From contig CAIRSA010000140.1 of assembly GCA_903881085.1 (NCBI GenBank), positions 1 to 64,000 of the forward strand: DNA of 64,000 nt, read 5' to 3'. The stretch's first letter is position 1. Every line of letters starts with the position of its first letter. Positions 1-9,527 of the stretch are shown one piece after another. Below the pieces are notes generated by a model. The model searched no databases, was not told the DNA's origin, and saw only the letters and a list, made by a program, of their open reading frames with translations. The translations under genes and the position numbers were made by a program. This stretch comes from an uncultured Acidobacteriia bacterium (GTDB lineage Bacteria; Acidobacteriota; Terriglobia; Bryobacterales; Bryobacteraceae).

Positions 1-45
1 AGCAGTTGAACGCATCTGGAAAAGCTATCTCCAACATTTATCATC

Positions 46-171
46 GGTTGCATACAACGTGCTCGTCACCTGCTGGGTGACTCGCATTGCGGGCGGTATC
101 TCGTGGGGCAAACCGGGGACAGCCCGCATGATTCCGGCAAAAGACGCCGGAAACATGTAGGCAGTCCCCAG
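46..171 (-). repeat. Dispersed ~125-bp repeat, copy A
   Basis: Read on the minus strand, this stretch closely matches the plus-strand sequence at about 40968-41093, including the shared blocks GGGACTGCCT, GCTGTCCC, GGTTTGCCCCACG and GGTGACGAGCACGTTG. It holds a small internal inverted repeat (GTCACC with GGTGAC). A 77-codon open frame crosses it at 25-258 on the minus strand, but that frame follows the repeat and has no family resemblance, so I do not call it a gene. The rest of 1-292 shows no gene. Confidence 0.75.
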
Positions 172-292
172 TTTGCGCAGTCTCGCCACCCATCCGAATT
201 TGCCGTCGACTGCTCTATTTAAAACACTGAATTCCATACCACGAAAAACGCGTGGCATCGTCAGGACCTAAGTGGTCAGCCGGTTCAAGACA

Positions 293-3200
293 TCAAAACT
301 CAAAGCGGAAGCTGCCCTGCACCTGCCGCGGTTGGAAGCCGTAAGATGTAAATGAATTCTGCAGCGTGACGATCCCGTTGCCGCCTGGAGTATTCAAACC
401 CTGGTTGTTCAGGACATTGAAAACATCCAGCGCTACCCGTAGGTTGACGTGCCCGTTTTCCGTTAACTTGAAAGTCTTGCGGATGGAGGCATCCTGATTC
501 CAGTTGAATGGCCCTAGCTTATACTGGTTGCGGAACGGATTCAATCCAGTGTCATAACCCACCTGCTGATTGGTGCCGTTGGTCAGCTTGATGTAGACGT
601 TATTTGTGTCGTAATCGCCCGTGGCCGCACCCGGAGTCCCGTAGGGAACAAGGGGTGTCGATGAAGGTTTGAGGTTCGCAGGCAGTCCTTCGATTCCGTT
701 CGGCATACCGTTGGCGTTTTTGCTGTTGATGAGCTTAGGCGAAACATAGCCGTTCCAGTAATAGTAGCCCTGGTAGCAACGGACATCCTGCGGCGTCCGG
801 GCGCTGGCCGGGGTCTGTGTGCAGTCGAGGATGGGGTACTGTTTGCCATAGACCTCGACGGGCGTACCGTCGAAGCCCCAGTTCGAGGCATTCAGTGCGA
901 ACCAGGTGCTCACGACGGTTCCGCTGCCGGTCATGGTCCAACCGCCCACCATGGCGTTCAGCCACTTGGGTGCGTTGGGGAGGAAGGTCTGGCCCTTACC
1001 GAACGGCATGCTGTAGATCCAGTTCCAGCGCAGGCGGTGCTTGGGAACACCCGTGTCGCGCTGATAGTTCAGGAAGCGGTTGAGCGCGACGGGATCAGTG
1101 GGCACTGTGCCGGGAAGATACTGCGCCGGCGTGGTACCCGGACCGTCTCGGAAAGTGTTCCCTGCTAACCGCATAGCATTGGTCATGGTGTAGTAGAACT
1201 GGAACTGAAGGCCGCGCGAAAAACGCCTTTCAATTTCGGCTACCAACATGTGCGAGTCGTTAAAGCCAGTCTTGCCGAGGAACTTGATGTCGGTATAAGC
1301 GGACTGGTCATATGGGCGGCGGGCCACATTCGTATTGGTTCCTGTGGGAATGGGTGAGAGCGTGGAAATGTACCAAACGTAATTGGTCGCCTGAGGATTG
1401 ATGTTATTGACCTGGTCGAAATCCCAGCCGTGTTTTCCGTTGTACTTCAGGCGCAACACCATGCTGTGGCTGAGTTCTTTCTCAATTTCTGCGTTCCATT
1501 GGTGAATCTTGGAACTCGGCATACTGCCCGGGAGCGCGAACACTGAGTTCCCCACGCCTAAAGCGTTGGGGTTGGTGATATCCACCGGATTCGTGCTGTT
1601 CAAACCAGCCACAAGCGGGGAGGAATGGGTGAGCAGATAGCTGTTGTTGCCATCGGGACTGTAAGCGGAACTATTGGGGTTGTATTGGAAGGTCGCCTTG
1701 AAGGGCAATTCGGAGGCGAAATTGGAAACCAGCGTGCGGATGCTCATTGGCGAGACATACAGCCCATATCCGCCGCGCAAGACGAAACTTTTTCTGCCAT
1801 CGAAGAAGTGGTAGGCCGCACCCATGCGGGGACCGAAGTCGTGCATGTTGCTGGGAAACATATTATTGCTCTTGAGCCCCGCATCTTGCGGAGTTTCGAA
1901 TTTAATGCCGACCTTTTGGAAGTTGGTAGCAACCTGCGCCGTGGTCGCGCCGTGATCGATGTAATAACTCAAGGGCTCAGGCAATACTACTGCATGGTTC
2001 TTGATGTCGAAGCCATTAAAGAGGTGAAACGAGTCGTCCCAGGCAGGGTTCATATCCCAGCGCAAACCAGGAGTGAGAGTGAGGCGGCCATTGAAGCGCC
2101 AATTGTCCTGGATGTACATCGCATAGGTCTTCTGGTCGACTTTCATGATGCCTCGCTCCAGATAAACGCCGTAGGTTGCGGCAGCGCCGAGAAAGAAATT
2201 CGCTGCGTCGAAACCGGTATTGCCGACGGCGACCGGCGATCCTATAGAACCGCTGTTGGGGTTCTGCAGTGCAGTGGCCTGGCTGTTAAACGACGCGCTG
2301 CCGGAGATGGGATTCATATCGGGCAGATAGCGCTGGACCTCATCGTGGAAAGTCCAACCAAACTGAATCGTATGATTCCGCTTGATCCACGAATAGTTCT
2401 GCTGCAGGTTCATGATGCCGCTCGACAGGTAACGACGGTTGTCGCCTTCGTAATAGTTGCTGAAACCACTGCCGACGTTGGTCAGGTCGGGCCAGCCGAT
2501 TTGGTGGGAGGGATTCGGCAACCCCATCACAGTGGCCCAGTCCTGCTGAGCGTTCGGAGGGCCTGTCATGGTATTTGTTAGCAGCCAGGCTTTGCTCAGC
2601 TGCGTCTCGACGAAGAAACTGTCCGTGAACACGTGCGTCTCACTCAGTGCCCCGCCCCAGCCCTGTTGCGGCGTATAGGCAACCCCTGCTGCCCCATTCG
2701 TGGGTACGACGCTGATGGCTTTGCTGGTGGAAAGGTACCAGTAGAGCTGGTTATTCCAATTCGCTTTGGCAAAAAAGTTATCCTTCGGCCCCAGGCGATG
2801 ATCCACGCGGACAACCATCGGATTGTTGTTCTGGCTGGGCAGGCCGCTGTTGCCGTACGTGCCCTGGCGGTTGGAGGCGATGTTCGGCTCGGTGTTATCG
2901 GTGGGCAGCGGAGTAAGGTTGTAGATGTACTTTGCCAGCGGGCTTTCGCGGCTTACTGGAATCGTGTTGTTTGGAAATGGCGTGCGAACGGTGTAACTCG
3001 TGGGGTTCGTGGTTTTGTTCACGATCTGGCCCGATTGCGGATCGTAGATCGTGATCGCCAGCCCGGTGTTGGTCTGAAGACCGGAGAAGTTCCCCTGCCG
3101 CTGCGCTACCGTCGGCACGGAAAACGAATAGGTCAGGCCCTGGCGCATGGCAACCTGCTCGCGCGAAATGAAAAAGAAAGTGCGGTTGTGGCCGTCGTAG

Positions 3201-4096
3201 GTCTTGCGTCCATTCAAACCGAAGGTCGGAAGGATCATTGGGCCGCCAAACGATCCGCCGAATTCGTTGCGGATCAACTGTGGCATGGGAAAGGGTGAAC
3301 CGTTGGGATTGATGTCCTGCCGGCGCCGGGCGACGCCGCAGCAGTTATTGCGTGAGGTTTCGTATAGCGAGGCAACCCAGCGATTGGTGCCGGACCGCGT
3401 ACTCACAATGACCGAAGCGGGCGTAGACGATCTGGCATTGCCGGTACTGGTTTCGATGCGGACTTCGCCGATCGATTCGAGACCCTGCAATCCCGTGGAG
3501 CCGCCAAACTCGCGGTTGTTCGCGGCCACTCCATCCTGCGAGTAGAGGGTTGAGTAGGTCATCATGCCGCCGGTGCGCGCGCCGTCGTTGACTCCGCCAC
3601 CATATTCGATGCCGGGCGTCACATCCATCAAAAGGGTATTGAGGTCGCGTCCGTTGATCGGCAGTTCCTTGATGCGCTGCTGATCGAGCGTCGTCGCATC
3701 GGTGGGATCCGTGGTTGTAATCAGGGGGATCTCCTCCGTCACCTGCACCGTCTGGCTGACGTCGCCAAGGGCGAGCACGGCGTTGACGTCCTGTGTGCTG
3801 CCGGTCTGCAACGTGATTTCCTGCTCCCAGGCTTTCATTCCCGGCGCTTCGCAGCGAACTTTGTATTTTCCAATCTGCACGGGCGGAAACAAGTAGAAGC
3901 CGTCATGATTGGAAGCGGTGGTGGACTTCACTCCGGTTTCCAGGTGGGTGATCGACACCTTGACGCCGGGCACAACAGCGCCGGTCGAATCCTTCACTGT
4001 CCCTTGGACGGTGCCGCCGCCGGAGTTTTGCCCCCAGCAGGAAACGCTTGTCAGTAACAACAGCGGAAGTACGCGGTGGACGACTTTGTTCAACAT
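293..4096 (-). CDS. Oar-like TonB-dependent receptor with carboxypeptidase-regulatory-like domain (1)
   Basis: This 1267-residue outer-membrane protein is predicted to import or bind a large substrate. Residues 1-22 are a signal peptide. Residues 28-110 form a carboxypeptidase-regulatory-like beta-sandwich (GTVQGTVKDSTGAVVPGVKV). A plug-like region follows (ELPINGRDLNTLL near 145, then a variable loop and VIVSTRSGTN near 230), and the rest is a long beta-barrel ending in an aromatic FRFEF, typical of barrel insertion. The ATG has AAGGGA five bases upstream. The gene lies 20 bases downstream of a second receptor of the same family, so the two are probably co-transcribed leftward. The substrate cannot be read from sequence. 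The neighbouring galactokinase operon makes a carbohydrate possible, but that is inference. The two receptors are related in architecture but clearly diverged in sequence. Confidence 0.93.
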   Translation of the reverse strand: MLNKVVHRVLPLLLLTSVSCWGQNSGGGTVQGTVKDSTGAVVPGVKVSITHLETGVKSTTASNHDGFYLFPPVQIGKYKVRCEAPGMKAWEQEITLQTGSTQDVNAVLALGDVSQTVQVTEEIPLITTTDPTDATTLDQQRIKELPINGRDLNTLLMDVTPGIEYGGGVNDGARTGGMMTYSTLYSQDGVAANNREFGGSTGLQGLESIGEVRIETSTGNARSSTPASVIVSTRSGTNRWVASLYETSRNNCCGVARRRQDINPNGSPFPMPQLIRNEFGGSFGGPMILPTFGLNGRKTYDGHNRTFFFISREQVAMRQGLTYSFSVPTVAQRQGNFSGLQTNTGLAITIYDPQSGQIVNKTTNPTSYTVRTPFPNNTIPVSRESPLAKYIYNLTPLPTDNTEPNIASNRQGTYGNSGLPSQNNNPMVVRVDHRLGPKDNFFAKANWNNQLYWYLSTSKAISVVPTNGAAGVAYTPQQGWGGALSETHVFTDSFFVETQLSKAWLLTNTMTGPPNAQQDWATVMGLPNPSHQIGWPDLTNVGSGFSNYYEGDNRRYLSSGIMNLQQNYSWIKRNHTIQFGWTFHDEVQRYLPDMNPISGSASFNSQATALQNPNSGSIGSPVAVGNTGFDAANFFLGAAATYGVYLERGIMKVDQKTYAMYIQDNWRFNGRLTLTPGLRWDMNPAWDDSFHLFNGFDIKNHAVVLPEPLSYYIDHGATTAQVATNFQKVGIKFETPQDAGLKSNNMFPSNMHDFGPRMGAAYHFFDGRKSFVLRGGYGLYVSPMSIRTLVSNFASELPFKATFQYNPNSSAYSPDGNNSYLLTHSSPLVAGLNSTNPVDITNPNALGVGNSVFALPGSMPSSKIHQWNAEIEKELSHSMVLRLKYNGKHGWDFDQVNNINPQATNYVWYISTLSPIPTGTNTNVARRPYDQSAYTDIKFLGKTGFNDSHMLVAEIERRFSRGLQFQFYYTMTNAMRLAGNTFRDGPGTTPAQYLPGTVPTDPVALNRFLNYQRDTGVPKHRLRWNWIYSMPFGKGQTFLPNAPKWLNAMVGGWTMTGSGTVVSTWFALNASNWGFDGTPVEVYGKQYPILDCTQTPASARTPQDVRCYQGYYYWNGYVSPKLINSKNANGMPNGIEGLPANLKPSSTPLVPYGTPGAATGDYDTNNVYIKLTNGTNQQVGYDTGLNPFRNQYKLGPFNWNQDASIRKTFKLTENGHVNLRVALDVFNVLNNQGLNTPGGNGIVTLQNSFTSYGFQPRQVQGSFRFEF

Positions 4097-4116
4097 GGAT
4101 TCCCTTTAAATTACAA

Positions 4117-7100
4117 CTACCAGTGCAGCCGCATCGATACCTGCATATACCGCGGAATATTTGTATTCGATCCGAGCGCCCCCTGCATTGTGGCGGTATT
4201 GATCATACCGAACGTGGAACTGGTGTTCAGGCCGATTGATCCGGCAGTGGTCAGATTCGGTCCGCCGAAGCCCAGGCCCGGGACTCCCGGTTGCACCCGG
4301 TTAAACGCATTGAATGCATCCGCGCGTGCTTCGAGCTTCATCTTTTCGGTGATCGTGAAAGTCCGCGAAACAGTGATATCGAAGTTATCGATTCCCGGAC
4401 CTCGTAAGTTACCCCACAGCCGCGGAGCATTGCCGAAATAGTACGGGTTCGCCACATTCACCGTGGCGCCCGGTGTTCCCACCCTCGGCACGGTCAACAC
4501 CGGCGCCGCAAAGGCATAGGGGTTGAAGATCAGCTTGTAGCCGGCGGGAGGCACCACGGTCTGGCCCGTTGGCACCGTCACTGACTTTTTGCCATCGCCA
4601 ATGATCTGATCCTCAGCAGGCAGAGCCGGGTCCGCAATCACGTTCGGACGTCCAAAGCCCGTGCCGGTTACGCCCAGCGGGAAGCCGGCAGTGAATGAGC
4701 TGATGCCGCCAATCTTCCAGCCGCCTAACACCTGTTTTGCGACCGGCGTGTTGGAAAATAGCGGCTTGCCTTTTCCGAAAGGCAACTCCCACACATACGA
4801 CAGCACTGCGACCTGGGTCTTGTCGAACGCCGACACCGAACGGTCTAGCCCCATGTTGTTTGGATTCCAGTAGGTGCTACCCTGCGACGATCCGGTTTGC
4901 ACCTGCGCCGTATATGCGCCGCCGAAGTCGATGCTCTTCGACCACGTGTACGTCCCCATGATCTGGAAACCGTGGTTGAACGCCCGCTTCACCGTCATCT
5001 GCATCGCATGGTAAGTGGAGCTGCCAATGCGGCCATGAAACTGCGTCACACTTCCATACGCCGGATACGGCAAGGAAAGAAACTGCTGTTGAATGGTGGC
5101 GTTCTTCAGGTTGGTGTTGTTTGTGATCACGCCGAAGAACGGATTGCTGACCAGGGTCGTAAGCGGGTTCGCGCCGGTCGCAAGATAGGTGCTAACCGCA
5201 GAATTCAGAGTGGACTGTGGAATATCGTCAGTCTGATTCATTGGCCGCTGCTGAATGGCAAGGTGGGTCCCTTTGGTTCCCACGTAGGCCAACTGCAGGT
5301 TCACTCGTAGTGGCAGGTCACGCTGCACGGCGAAATTCCATTGCTGGACGTAGGGAATGTGGTTGTCGGCCCGAACGATCGCAGTGACGTTCTGTCCTAA
5401 CAGAACCGGATTCAGTGGATTCGCGTTAGCCGTCACGCCGCCAGCGCTATAGGCGTTGGTGTAGGGATTCTGCAAAATATCCAGACCGCTCGATGGCCGG
5501 ATCTGCACGTATGCCGGGGCAGAAAAGCCATCCGAACCGAAGCCCTGCGCGCCCGAGCCAACGCCGGTAATCATCACGTAGCTGATGCCATATGCCGACC
5601 GGATCACGGTCTTTTCGCCCAGCCTGAAAGCAAAGCCGATACGCGGTGCGAAGTTGTTGTGGGTGGTGTCCATCTGGCCGCGCGGATTCCCGCCAACGCC
5701 GGAGAACTGATACAACCCGGCCGTTCCAGTGCTGTTCTTCCCGTAAGGATTGAACTGGCTCAGCCGGTTATAGCGGTCAGTCAGCGGACCCTGGAACTCC
5801 CAACGCACGCCCAGGTTCACGGTCAACCGCCGCGTGGCCTTCCAATCGTTTTGGCTATAGAGCGCCCAGTAGCCGTTCTTCAACGCTTCAGTCGGATCGC
5901 CCGTAGTGTACTGCCCGTTGCCGAGACCGCCATCCGCCGCGCCCATCAGGAAATTCGCCGCCGTCGAACCGTTCACCGTGGTCGTAGGGACGCCGGGACA
6001 TCCGGTGCCCGAACAGGGCTGCGAAAACGACTGGGCCGCCGAACTGAAGATCAGCGATGCTTTGTAAGGCTGGGTGAAGTTGTAAAGAATGTCGGCGTAC
6101 TCGCCGCCGATTTTGAACGTCCAGTTGCTGGTCAGCCGGGTATAGTTCGGAGTCACTGCGTACACCGCGGAATGGTTATTGCGCACCACAAAACTGCCTA
6201 GGCCCATCTGCGGATACGACCCAAAGCCAATCTGCGGAAAGGCCGTTGTCGGCAAGCCTGTCAATTCACTGGCCGCGAACCCCAGGCCCTGCAAGTCGTA
6301 ATTCAAACCACCCACCGGTTGCAGAATCAAATTAATGCGGTTCAGATTGGCGCGCATTTCCAGCATGTCGCGCGGCGAAATCGCCCAGGTGTAGCCGAGC
6401 GTGAAACTCGGATTGAATTGCGTGGTCGGCCCGTTGTTGTTCGCCGCGGGGTTGGTCGCAGCGTAGATGTTCGGTGGATCGCTCAGCGTCCAATCCGTTG
6501 TCCAGCGGATGAAACCTTTTCTGGTCTCACTAAAATTGTGGTCGAGCTTGGCGATCCACTGGTCGGTCCGCGTTCTGGTGGGAGCGTTGGTGAAATAGTT
6601 CAACGTGCCATCCAGATTCACTGGCGTGATATTCGGCATTGGGAACAGACTTGCCAGTTTCAAGGAGGTTGGATTCAGATACTGCGGAGGAATCACATTC
6701 GCGACCCCGTTATACACCGCCTGCTGCCGGTTCAATTGGAATTGTCCCGCGGCTGGTTGTGTGGTTGTCGTGGTGGACGGAAACGGCAGGTAAACATTTA
6801 TCGGCACCGCCTGGGTCACCCCGTTGACCGTTACCTGCGCTTTGGTCTTGCTGAAATCGCCGGTACGTTCAGCCGCTGTCGGCACCGTGTAATAGGTGCT
6901 CGCCCCCTGCACTCGCCGCAGCCCTTCGTACGATACGAAGAAGAAGGTCTTGTTCTGCCCGTTGTACAATTTGGGAATTCGCACTGGGCCATCGAACGAG
7001 CCGCCGAATTGATTGGTGTTGAACGGCGCCTTGGGCCGCAGAGAGTTTCCATTTGCGTCGCGCCCAAACGTGTTGTTGCCGAATGAATTCGCATTCATCG

Positions 7101-7947
7101 CCGAATTGCGGAAGTTCTCAGAAAGCGAACCGTGAATCAGATTGGTGCCGGAGCGTGTTGTGAAGTTGATGACGCCGCCACCGGCACGTCCGTACTCCGC
7201 CGAGTAGGCATTCGTGATTATACGGACTTCGCCGATCGCCGCCTTGCTCGGCAGTACGGAAATCTCATTGCCATACGGACTCGTATTCATTGCGCCATCG
7301 AGTTGGATGTTGGTGGAAAGCGGCGCCGAGCCATTCACAACGAACGACGAATAGTTTTGGCGCGAATTGTCGCCGGTATTAACGTTGTTGGGGTCGAAGA
7401 ATGCGCCCGTGGTCACCACACCTGCTTCCAGCATGGCGTAGAGAAGTGGATTCCCGTTGATGTTGGGCACGCCCTCGATGGTCCGCCGGTCGACGGTATC
7501 GCCCAACTCCGACGAATCGGTTTGCAGCACCTGGGCATTCGCCGCCACAACCACACTCTGGTTGGAGGCGCCGACTTCGAGCTTCACCACAACGCGGTAC
7601 TTCTGGTCCGTCGCCAGAGATACGCCGGTCTGGATGAACGATTTGAACCCCGGGGCATCCACCGTTACTGAGTACTGACCCGCTCGCAAGTATGGCAGTT
7701 CAAAGTTGCCTTCGGCGTTGGTTGTGACGTCGGACCGGACGTTGGTTTCCGTGGCGGTAATCGCCACCTTCGCGCCCGTGACAGAAGCGCCGGACTGATC
7801 GGTCACCGTCCCCAGGATGGTGCCGCTGGTGACTTGGGCGATTGCAGTCAGACAAGACAGCAACAGGACCAGGCATCCGGCAATGAACCGGTTATACGGC
7901 GGCGCTGTTCGCGGGGCCTCGATCGAACAAGAGAATCTGAATGGCAT
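4117..7947 (-). CDS. Oar-like TonB-dependent receptor with carboxypeptidase-regulatory-like domain (2)
   Basis: This 1276-residue outer-membrane receptor is the first gene of a leftward pair. It has a signal-anchor-like N-terminus with a hydrophobic stretch near residues 22-38 (FIAGCLVLLLSCLTAIAQ). A carboxypeptidase-regulatory-like domain follows at about 40-125 (GTILGTVTDQSGASVTGAKV). The plug region has FVVNGSAPLSTNIQLDGAMN near 205-225 and VINFTTRSGTN near 260, and the C-terminal barrel ends in MRLHW. The start is ATG with AAAAGG upstream. The promoter region contains a TTGACA/TATAAG pair and, between it and the start codon, the perfect palindrome GTAAACGTTTAC typical of LacI/GalR-family operators. 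This suggests sugar-responsive control of both receptors. The ligand is unknown. Confidence 0.93.
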   Translation of the reverse strand: MPFRFSCSIEAPRTAPPYNRFIAGCLVLLLSCLTAIAQVTSGTILGTVTDQSGASVTGAKVAITATETNVRSDVTTNAEGNFELPYLRAGQYSVTVDAPGFKSFIQTGVSLATDQKYRVVVKLEVGASNQSVVVAANAQVLQTDSSELGDTVDRRTIEGVPNINGNPLLYAMLEAGVVTTGAFFDPNNVNTGDNSRQNYSSFVVNGSAPLSTNIQLDGAMNTSPYGNEISVLPSKAAIGEVRIITNAYSAEYGRAGGGVINFTTRSGTNLIHGSLSENFRNSAMNANSFGNNTFGRDANGNSLRPKAPFNTNQFGGSFDGPVRIPKLYNGQNKTFFFVSYEGLRRVQGASTYYTVPTAAERTGDFSKTKAQVTVNGVTQAVPINVYLPFPSTTTTTQPAAGQFQLNRQQAVYNGVANVIPPQYLNPTSLKLASLFPMPNITPVNLDGTLNYFTNAPTRTRTDQWIAKLDHNFSETRKGFIRWTTDWTLSDPPNIYAATNPAANNNGPTTQFNPSFTLGYTWAISPRDMLEMRANLNRINLILQPVGGLNYDLQGLGFAASELTGLPTTAFPQIGFGSYPQMGLGSFVVRNNHSAVYAVTPNYTRLTSNWTFKIGGEYADILYNFTQPYKASLIFSSAAQSFSQPCSGTGCPGVPTTTVNGSTAANFLMGAADGGLGNGQYTTGDPTEALKNGYWALYSQNDWKATRRLTVNLGVRWEFQGPLTDRYNRLSQFNPYGKNSTGTAGLYQFSGVGGNPRGQMDTTHNNFAPRIGFAFRLGEKTVIRSAYGISYVMITGVGSGAQGFGSDGFSAPAYVQIRPSSGLDILQNPYTNAYSAGGVTANANPLNPVLLGQNVTAIVRADNHIPYVQQWNFAVQRDLPLRVNLQLAYVGTKGTHLAIQQRPMNQTDDIPQSTLNSAVSTYLATGANPLTTLVSNPFFGVITNNTNLKNATIQQQFLSLPYPAYGSVTQFHGRIGSSTYHAMQMTVKRAFNHGFQIMGTYTWSKSIDFGGAYTAQVQTGSSQGSTYWNPNNMGLDRSVSAFDKTQVAVLSYVWELPFGKGKPLFSNTPVAKQVLGGWKIGGISSFTAGFPLGVTGTGFGRPNVIADPALPAEDQIIGDGKKSVTVPTGQTVVPPAGYKLIFNPYAFAAPVLTVPRVGTPGATVNVANPYYFGNAPRLWGNLRGPGIDNFDITVSRTFTITEKMKLEARADAFNAFNRVQPGVPGLGFGGPNLTTAGSIGLNTSSTFGMINTATMQGALGSNTNIPRYMQVSMRLHW

Positions 7948-8003
7948 GATAGCAACCTTTTCTCCATCCTACGGGTCGTTACGCGATCCGTTAAGGAGGC
8001 TTA

Positions 8004-8015
8004 GTAAACGTTTAC
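8004..8015. promoter_or_regulatory. LacI/GalR-type operator palindrome
   Basis: GTAAACGTTTAC is a perfect 12-base palindrome with a central CG, the signature of LacI/GalR-family operators. It lies about 57 bases upstream of the receptor start at 7947 and just downstream of the predicted transcription start, a position suited to repression. No LacI-family gene is in the window. Confidence 0.6.
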
Positions 8016-8028
8016 AGTAAGCATTGAG

Positions 8029-8055
8029 CTTATAGCTGGAAAACGGGCTTGTCAA
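8029..8055 (-). promoter_or_regulatory. Promoter of the tandem receptor operon
   Basis: On the minus strand, TTGACA (8050-8055) is followed after 15 bases by TATAAG (8029-8034). A 17-base spacing to TAAGCT is the weaker alternative. The LacI-type palindrome lies 13 bases downstream of the -10 box. Confidence 0.5.
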
Positions 8056-8168
8056 TCGTTGTAGCAACAAAAACGCGCATGTTTCGGATAACACGCTCTT
8101 TTTGTCTCTATTTGTCGCTCTCGTTGGAGATTTCGGTCAGTTCGATCTGAGAAGATGGGAGTACAATT

Positions 8169-9413
8169 ATGAATGTTCTCGTTCTCAACTCCGGCAGCTC
8201 CAGCTTGAAGTTTCAAGTGATCGCAACGGATATGGAGCATATTCGCGCCGATAGTGATGAAAGACTATGCCGCGGCATGGTGGAGCGAATTGGCGGCGAA
8301 GCCATCATCACCATTGAAACGCGCACCGGGCCGCGCAAGAAAGTCACCGCACCCATCCGCAACATCAACGCCGCGCTCGATTACGTCATCCGCTGGCTTT
8401 CGTCCGACCAATCTGGAGTGCCTGAGATCAGCAGCCTCTCCGATATCCACGCCATTGGTCATCGCGTGGTCCACGGAGGCGAACTGTTCCGCGAGTCGGC
8501 GATGGTCACTGACGATGTGCTGAAAGGCATCGAAGATTGCATCGATCTCGCGCCGCTCCACAATCCGAACAACATCAAAGGAATTTTGGCTGCGCGCGGA
8601 GCCTTTGGCCGCGCGATTCCGCAAGTGGCCGTCTTCGATACCGCGTTCCACACCTCGATACCTGATTACGCCTACCTGTATGCCCTGCCCTATAATCTCT
8701 ACGCGCGGCATCGCATCCGCCGCTATGGTTTTCACGGCACGTCGAATCGCTATGTCGCTTATCGCTACCGCACCATGCGCGAGATCACGCGCGAACAGAC
8801 CAATGTAATTACGTTACACCTGGGTAACGGATGTTCCGCAACGGCCATTCGCGGCGGCAGACCGGTGGATACGTCGATGGGCATGACGCCGTTGGAAGGC
8901 CTTGTGATGGGGAGTCGTTCGGGCGATCTTGATCCGGCGATTCTCAGTTTAATTGCGGTGAAAGAGGGCCTTTCGGTTACAGAAGTTGAGGCCATGCTCA
9001 ACACGCAGAGCGGACTGCTTGGCCTCTCTGGCGTGACGAACGACATGAAGGTCCTGCTGCGCGAATTGAACGAGCACGACGATCGCCGCATCCGCCTGGC
9101 GATTGAGGTTTTCTGCTACCGCGCGCGCAAATACATCGGTGCGTATCTGGCCGGCATGGGCGGAGCAGATGCCGTGATCTTCACCGGCGGGGTCGGCGAA
9201 AACGCGGCTGAGATCCGTGCCCGCATCTGCGACGGCTTGCAGTGGGCGGGTCTTACCATCGACCCCGAACGCAATGCCCAGGCCATCGGCCGCGTGGGCG
9301 AAATCAGCACTGAAGATTCCCGGCTGAAAGCGTGGGTGATTCCTACGGACGAGGAACTACTCATCGCGCGCGATACGGCGCGCTGCATTTTAGGCGAGCC
9401 GCACCCGGCCTAG
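8169..9413 (+). CDS. ackA: Acetate kinase
   Basis: AckA interconverts acetate plus ATP and acetyl phosphate plus ADP in the cytoplasm. The 414-residue length fits the family. The N-terminal signature [13 protein letters not shown], the HRVVHGG block near residue 98, [11 protein letters not shown] near 157, [11 protein letters not shown] near 185 (catalytic His), GSRSGDLDP near 249 (catalytic Arg) and [11 protein letters not shown] near the C-terminus (catalytic Glu) are all present. The ATG has GGGAG eight bases upstream. No phosphotransacetylase gene is adjacent. Instead the gene heads a rightward run with a symporter and galactokinase and is divergent from the receptor operon, which suggests a link to sugar fermentation or overflow. 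Confidence 0.97.
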   Translation: MNVLVLNSGSSSLKFQVIATDMEHIRADSDERLCRGMVERIGGEAIITIETRTGPRKKVTAPIRNINAALDYVIRWLSSDQSGVPEISSLSDIHAIGHRVVHGGELFRESAMVTDDVLKGIEDCIDLAPLHNPNNIKGILAARGAFGRAIPQVAVFDTAFHTSIPDYAYLYALPYNLYARHRIRRYGFHGTSNRYVAYRYRTMREITREQTNVITLHLGNGCSATAIRGGRPVDTSMGMTPLEGLVMGSRSGDLDPAILSLIAVKEGLSVTEVEAMLNTQSGLLGLSGVTNDMKVLLRELNEHDDRRIRLAIEVFCYRARKYIGAYLAGMGGADAVIFTGGVGENAAEIRARICDGLQWAGLTIDPERNAQAIGRVGEISTEDSRLKAWVIPTDEELLIARDTARCILGEPHPA

Positions 9414-9420
9414 CCCGTTC

Positions 9421-9475
9421 GGGGAAGGAGCGATCTGTCCCAAGCGTAGCGCGTGGACAGCGTGCTCCGTCCCCT
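9421..9475. repeat. Imperfect intergenic hairpin repeat
   Basis: GGGGAAGGAGC and TGTCC at the left pair with GGACA and GCTCC-TCCCC at the right. It resembles the larger hairpin at 61881-61968 and belongs to the short palindromic repeats scattered through this window. It has no T-tract, so I do not call it a terminator. Confidence 0.5.
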
Positions 9476-9527
9476 CGCCTCAAGTCGTCTATTGTAAGCA
9501 ACTCTCCCATGTTATAAACTCAACCTC

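Noticed and set aside
25-258. 77-codon open frame on the minus strand at the left end
   Set aside because: It follows the dispersed repeat exactly, has no ribosome-binding site and its translation does not look like a protein family.
1625-2581. 318-codon plus-strand frame inside the first receptor gene
   Set aside because: Antisense shadow of a well-supported receptor; many similar long antisense frames arise from the codon bias of these genes.
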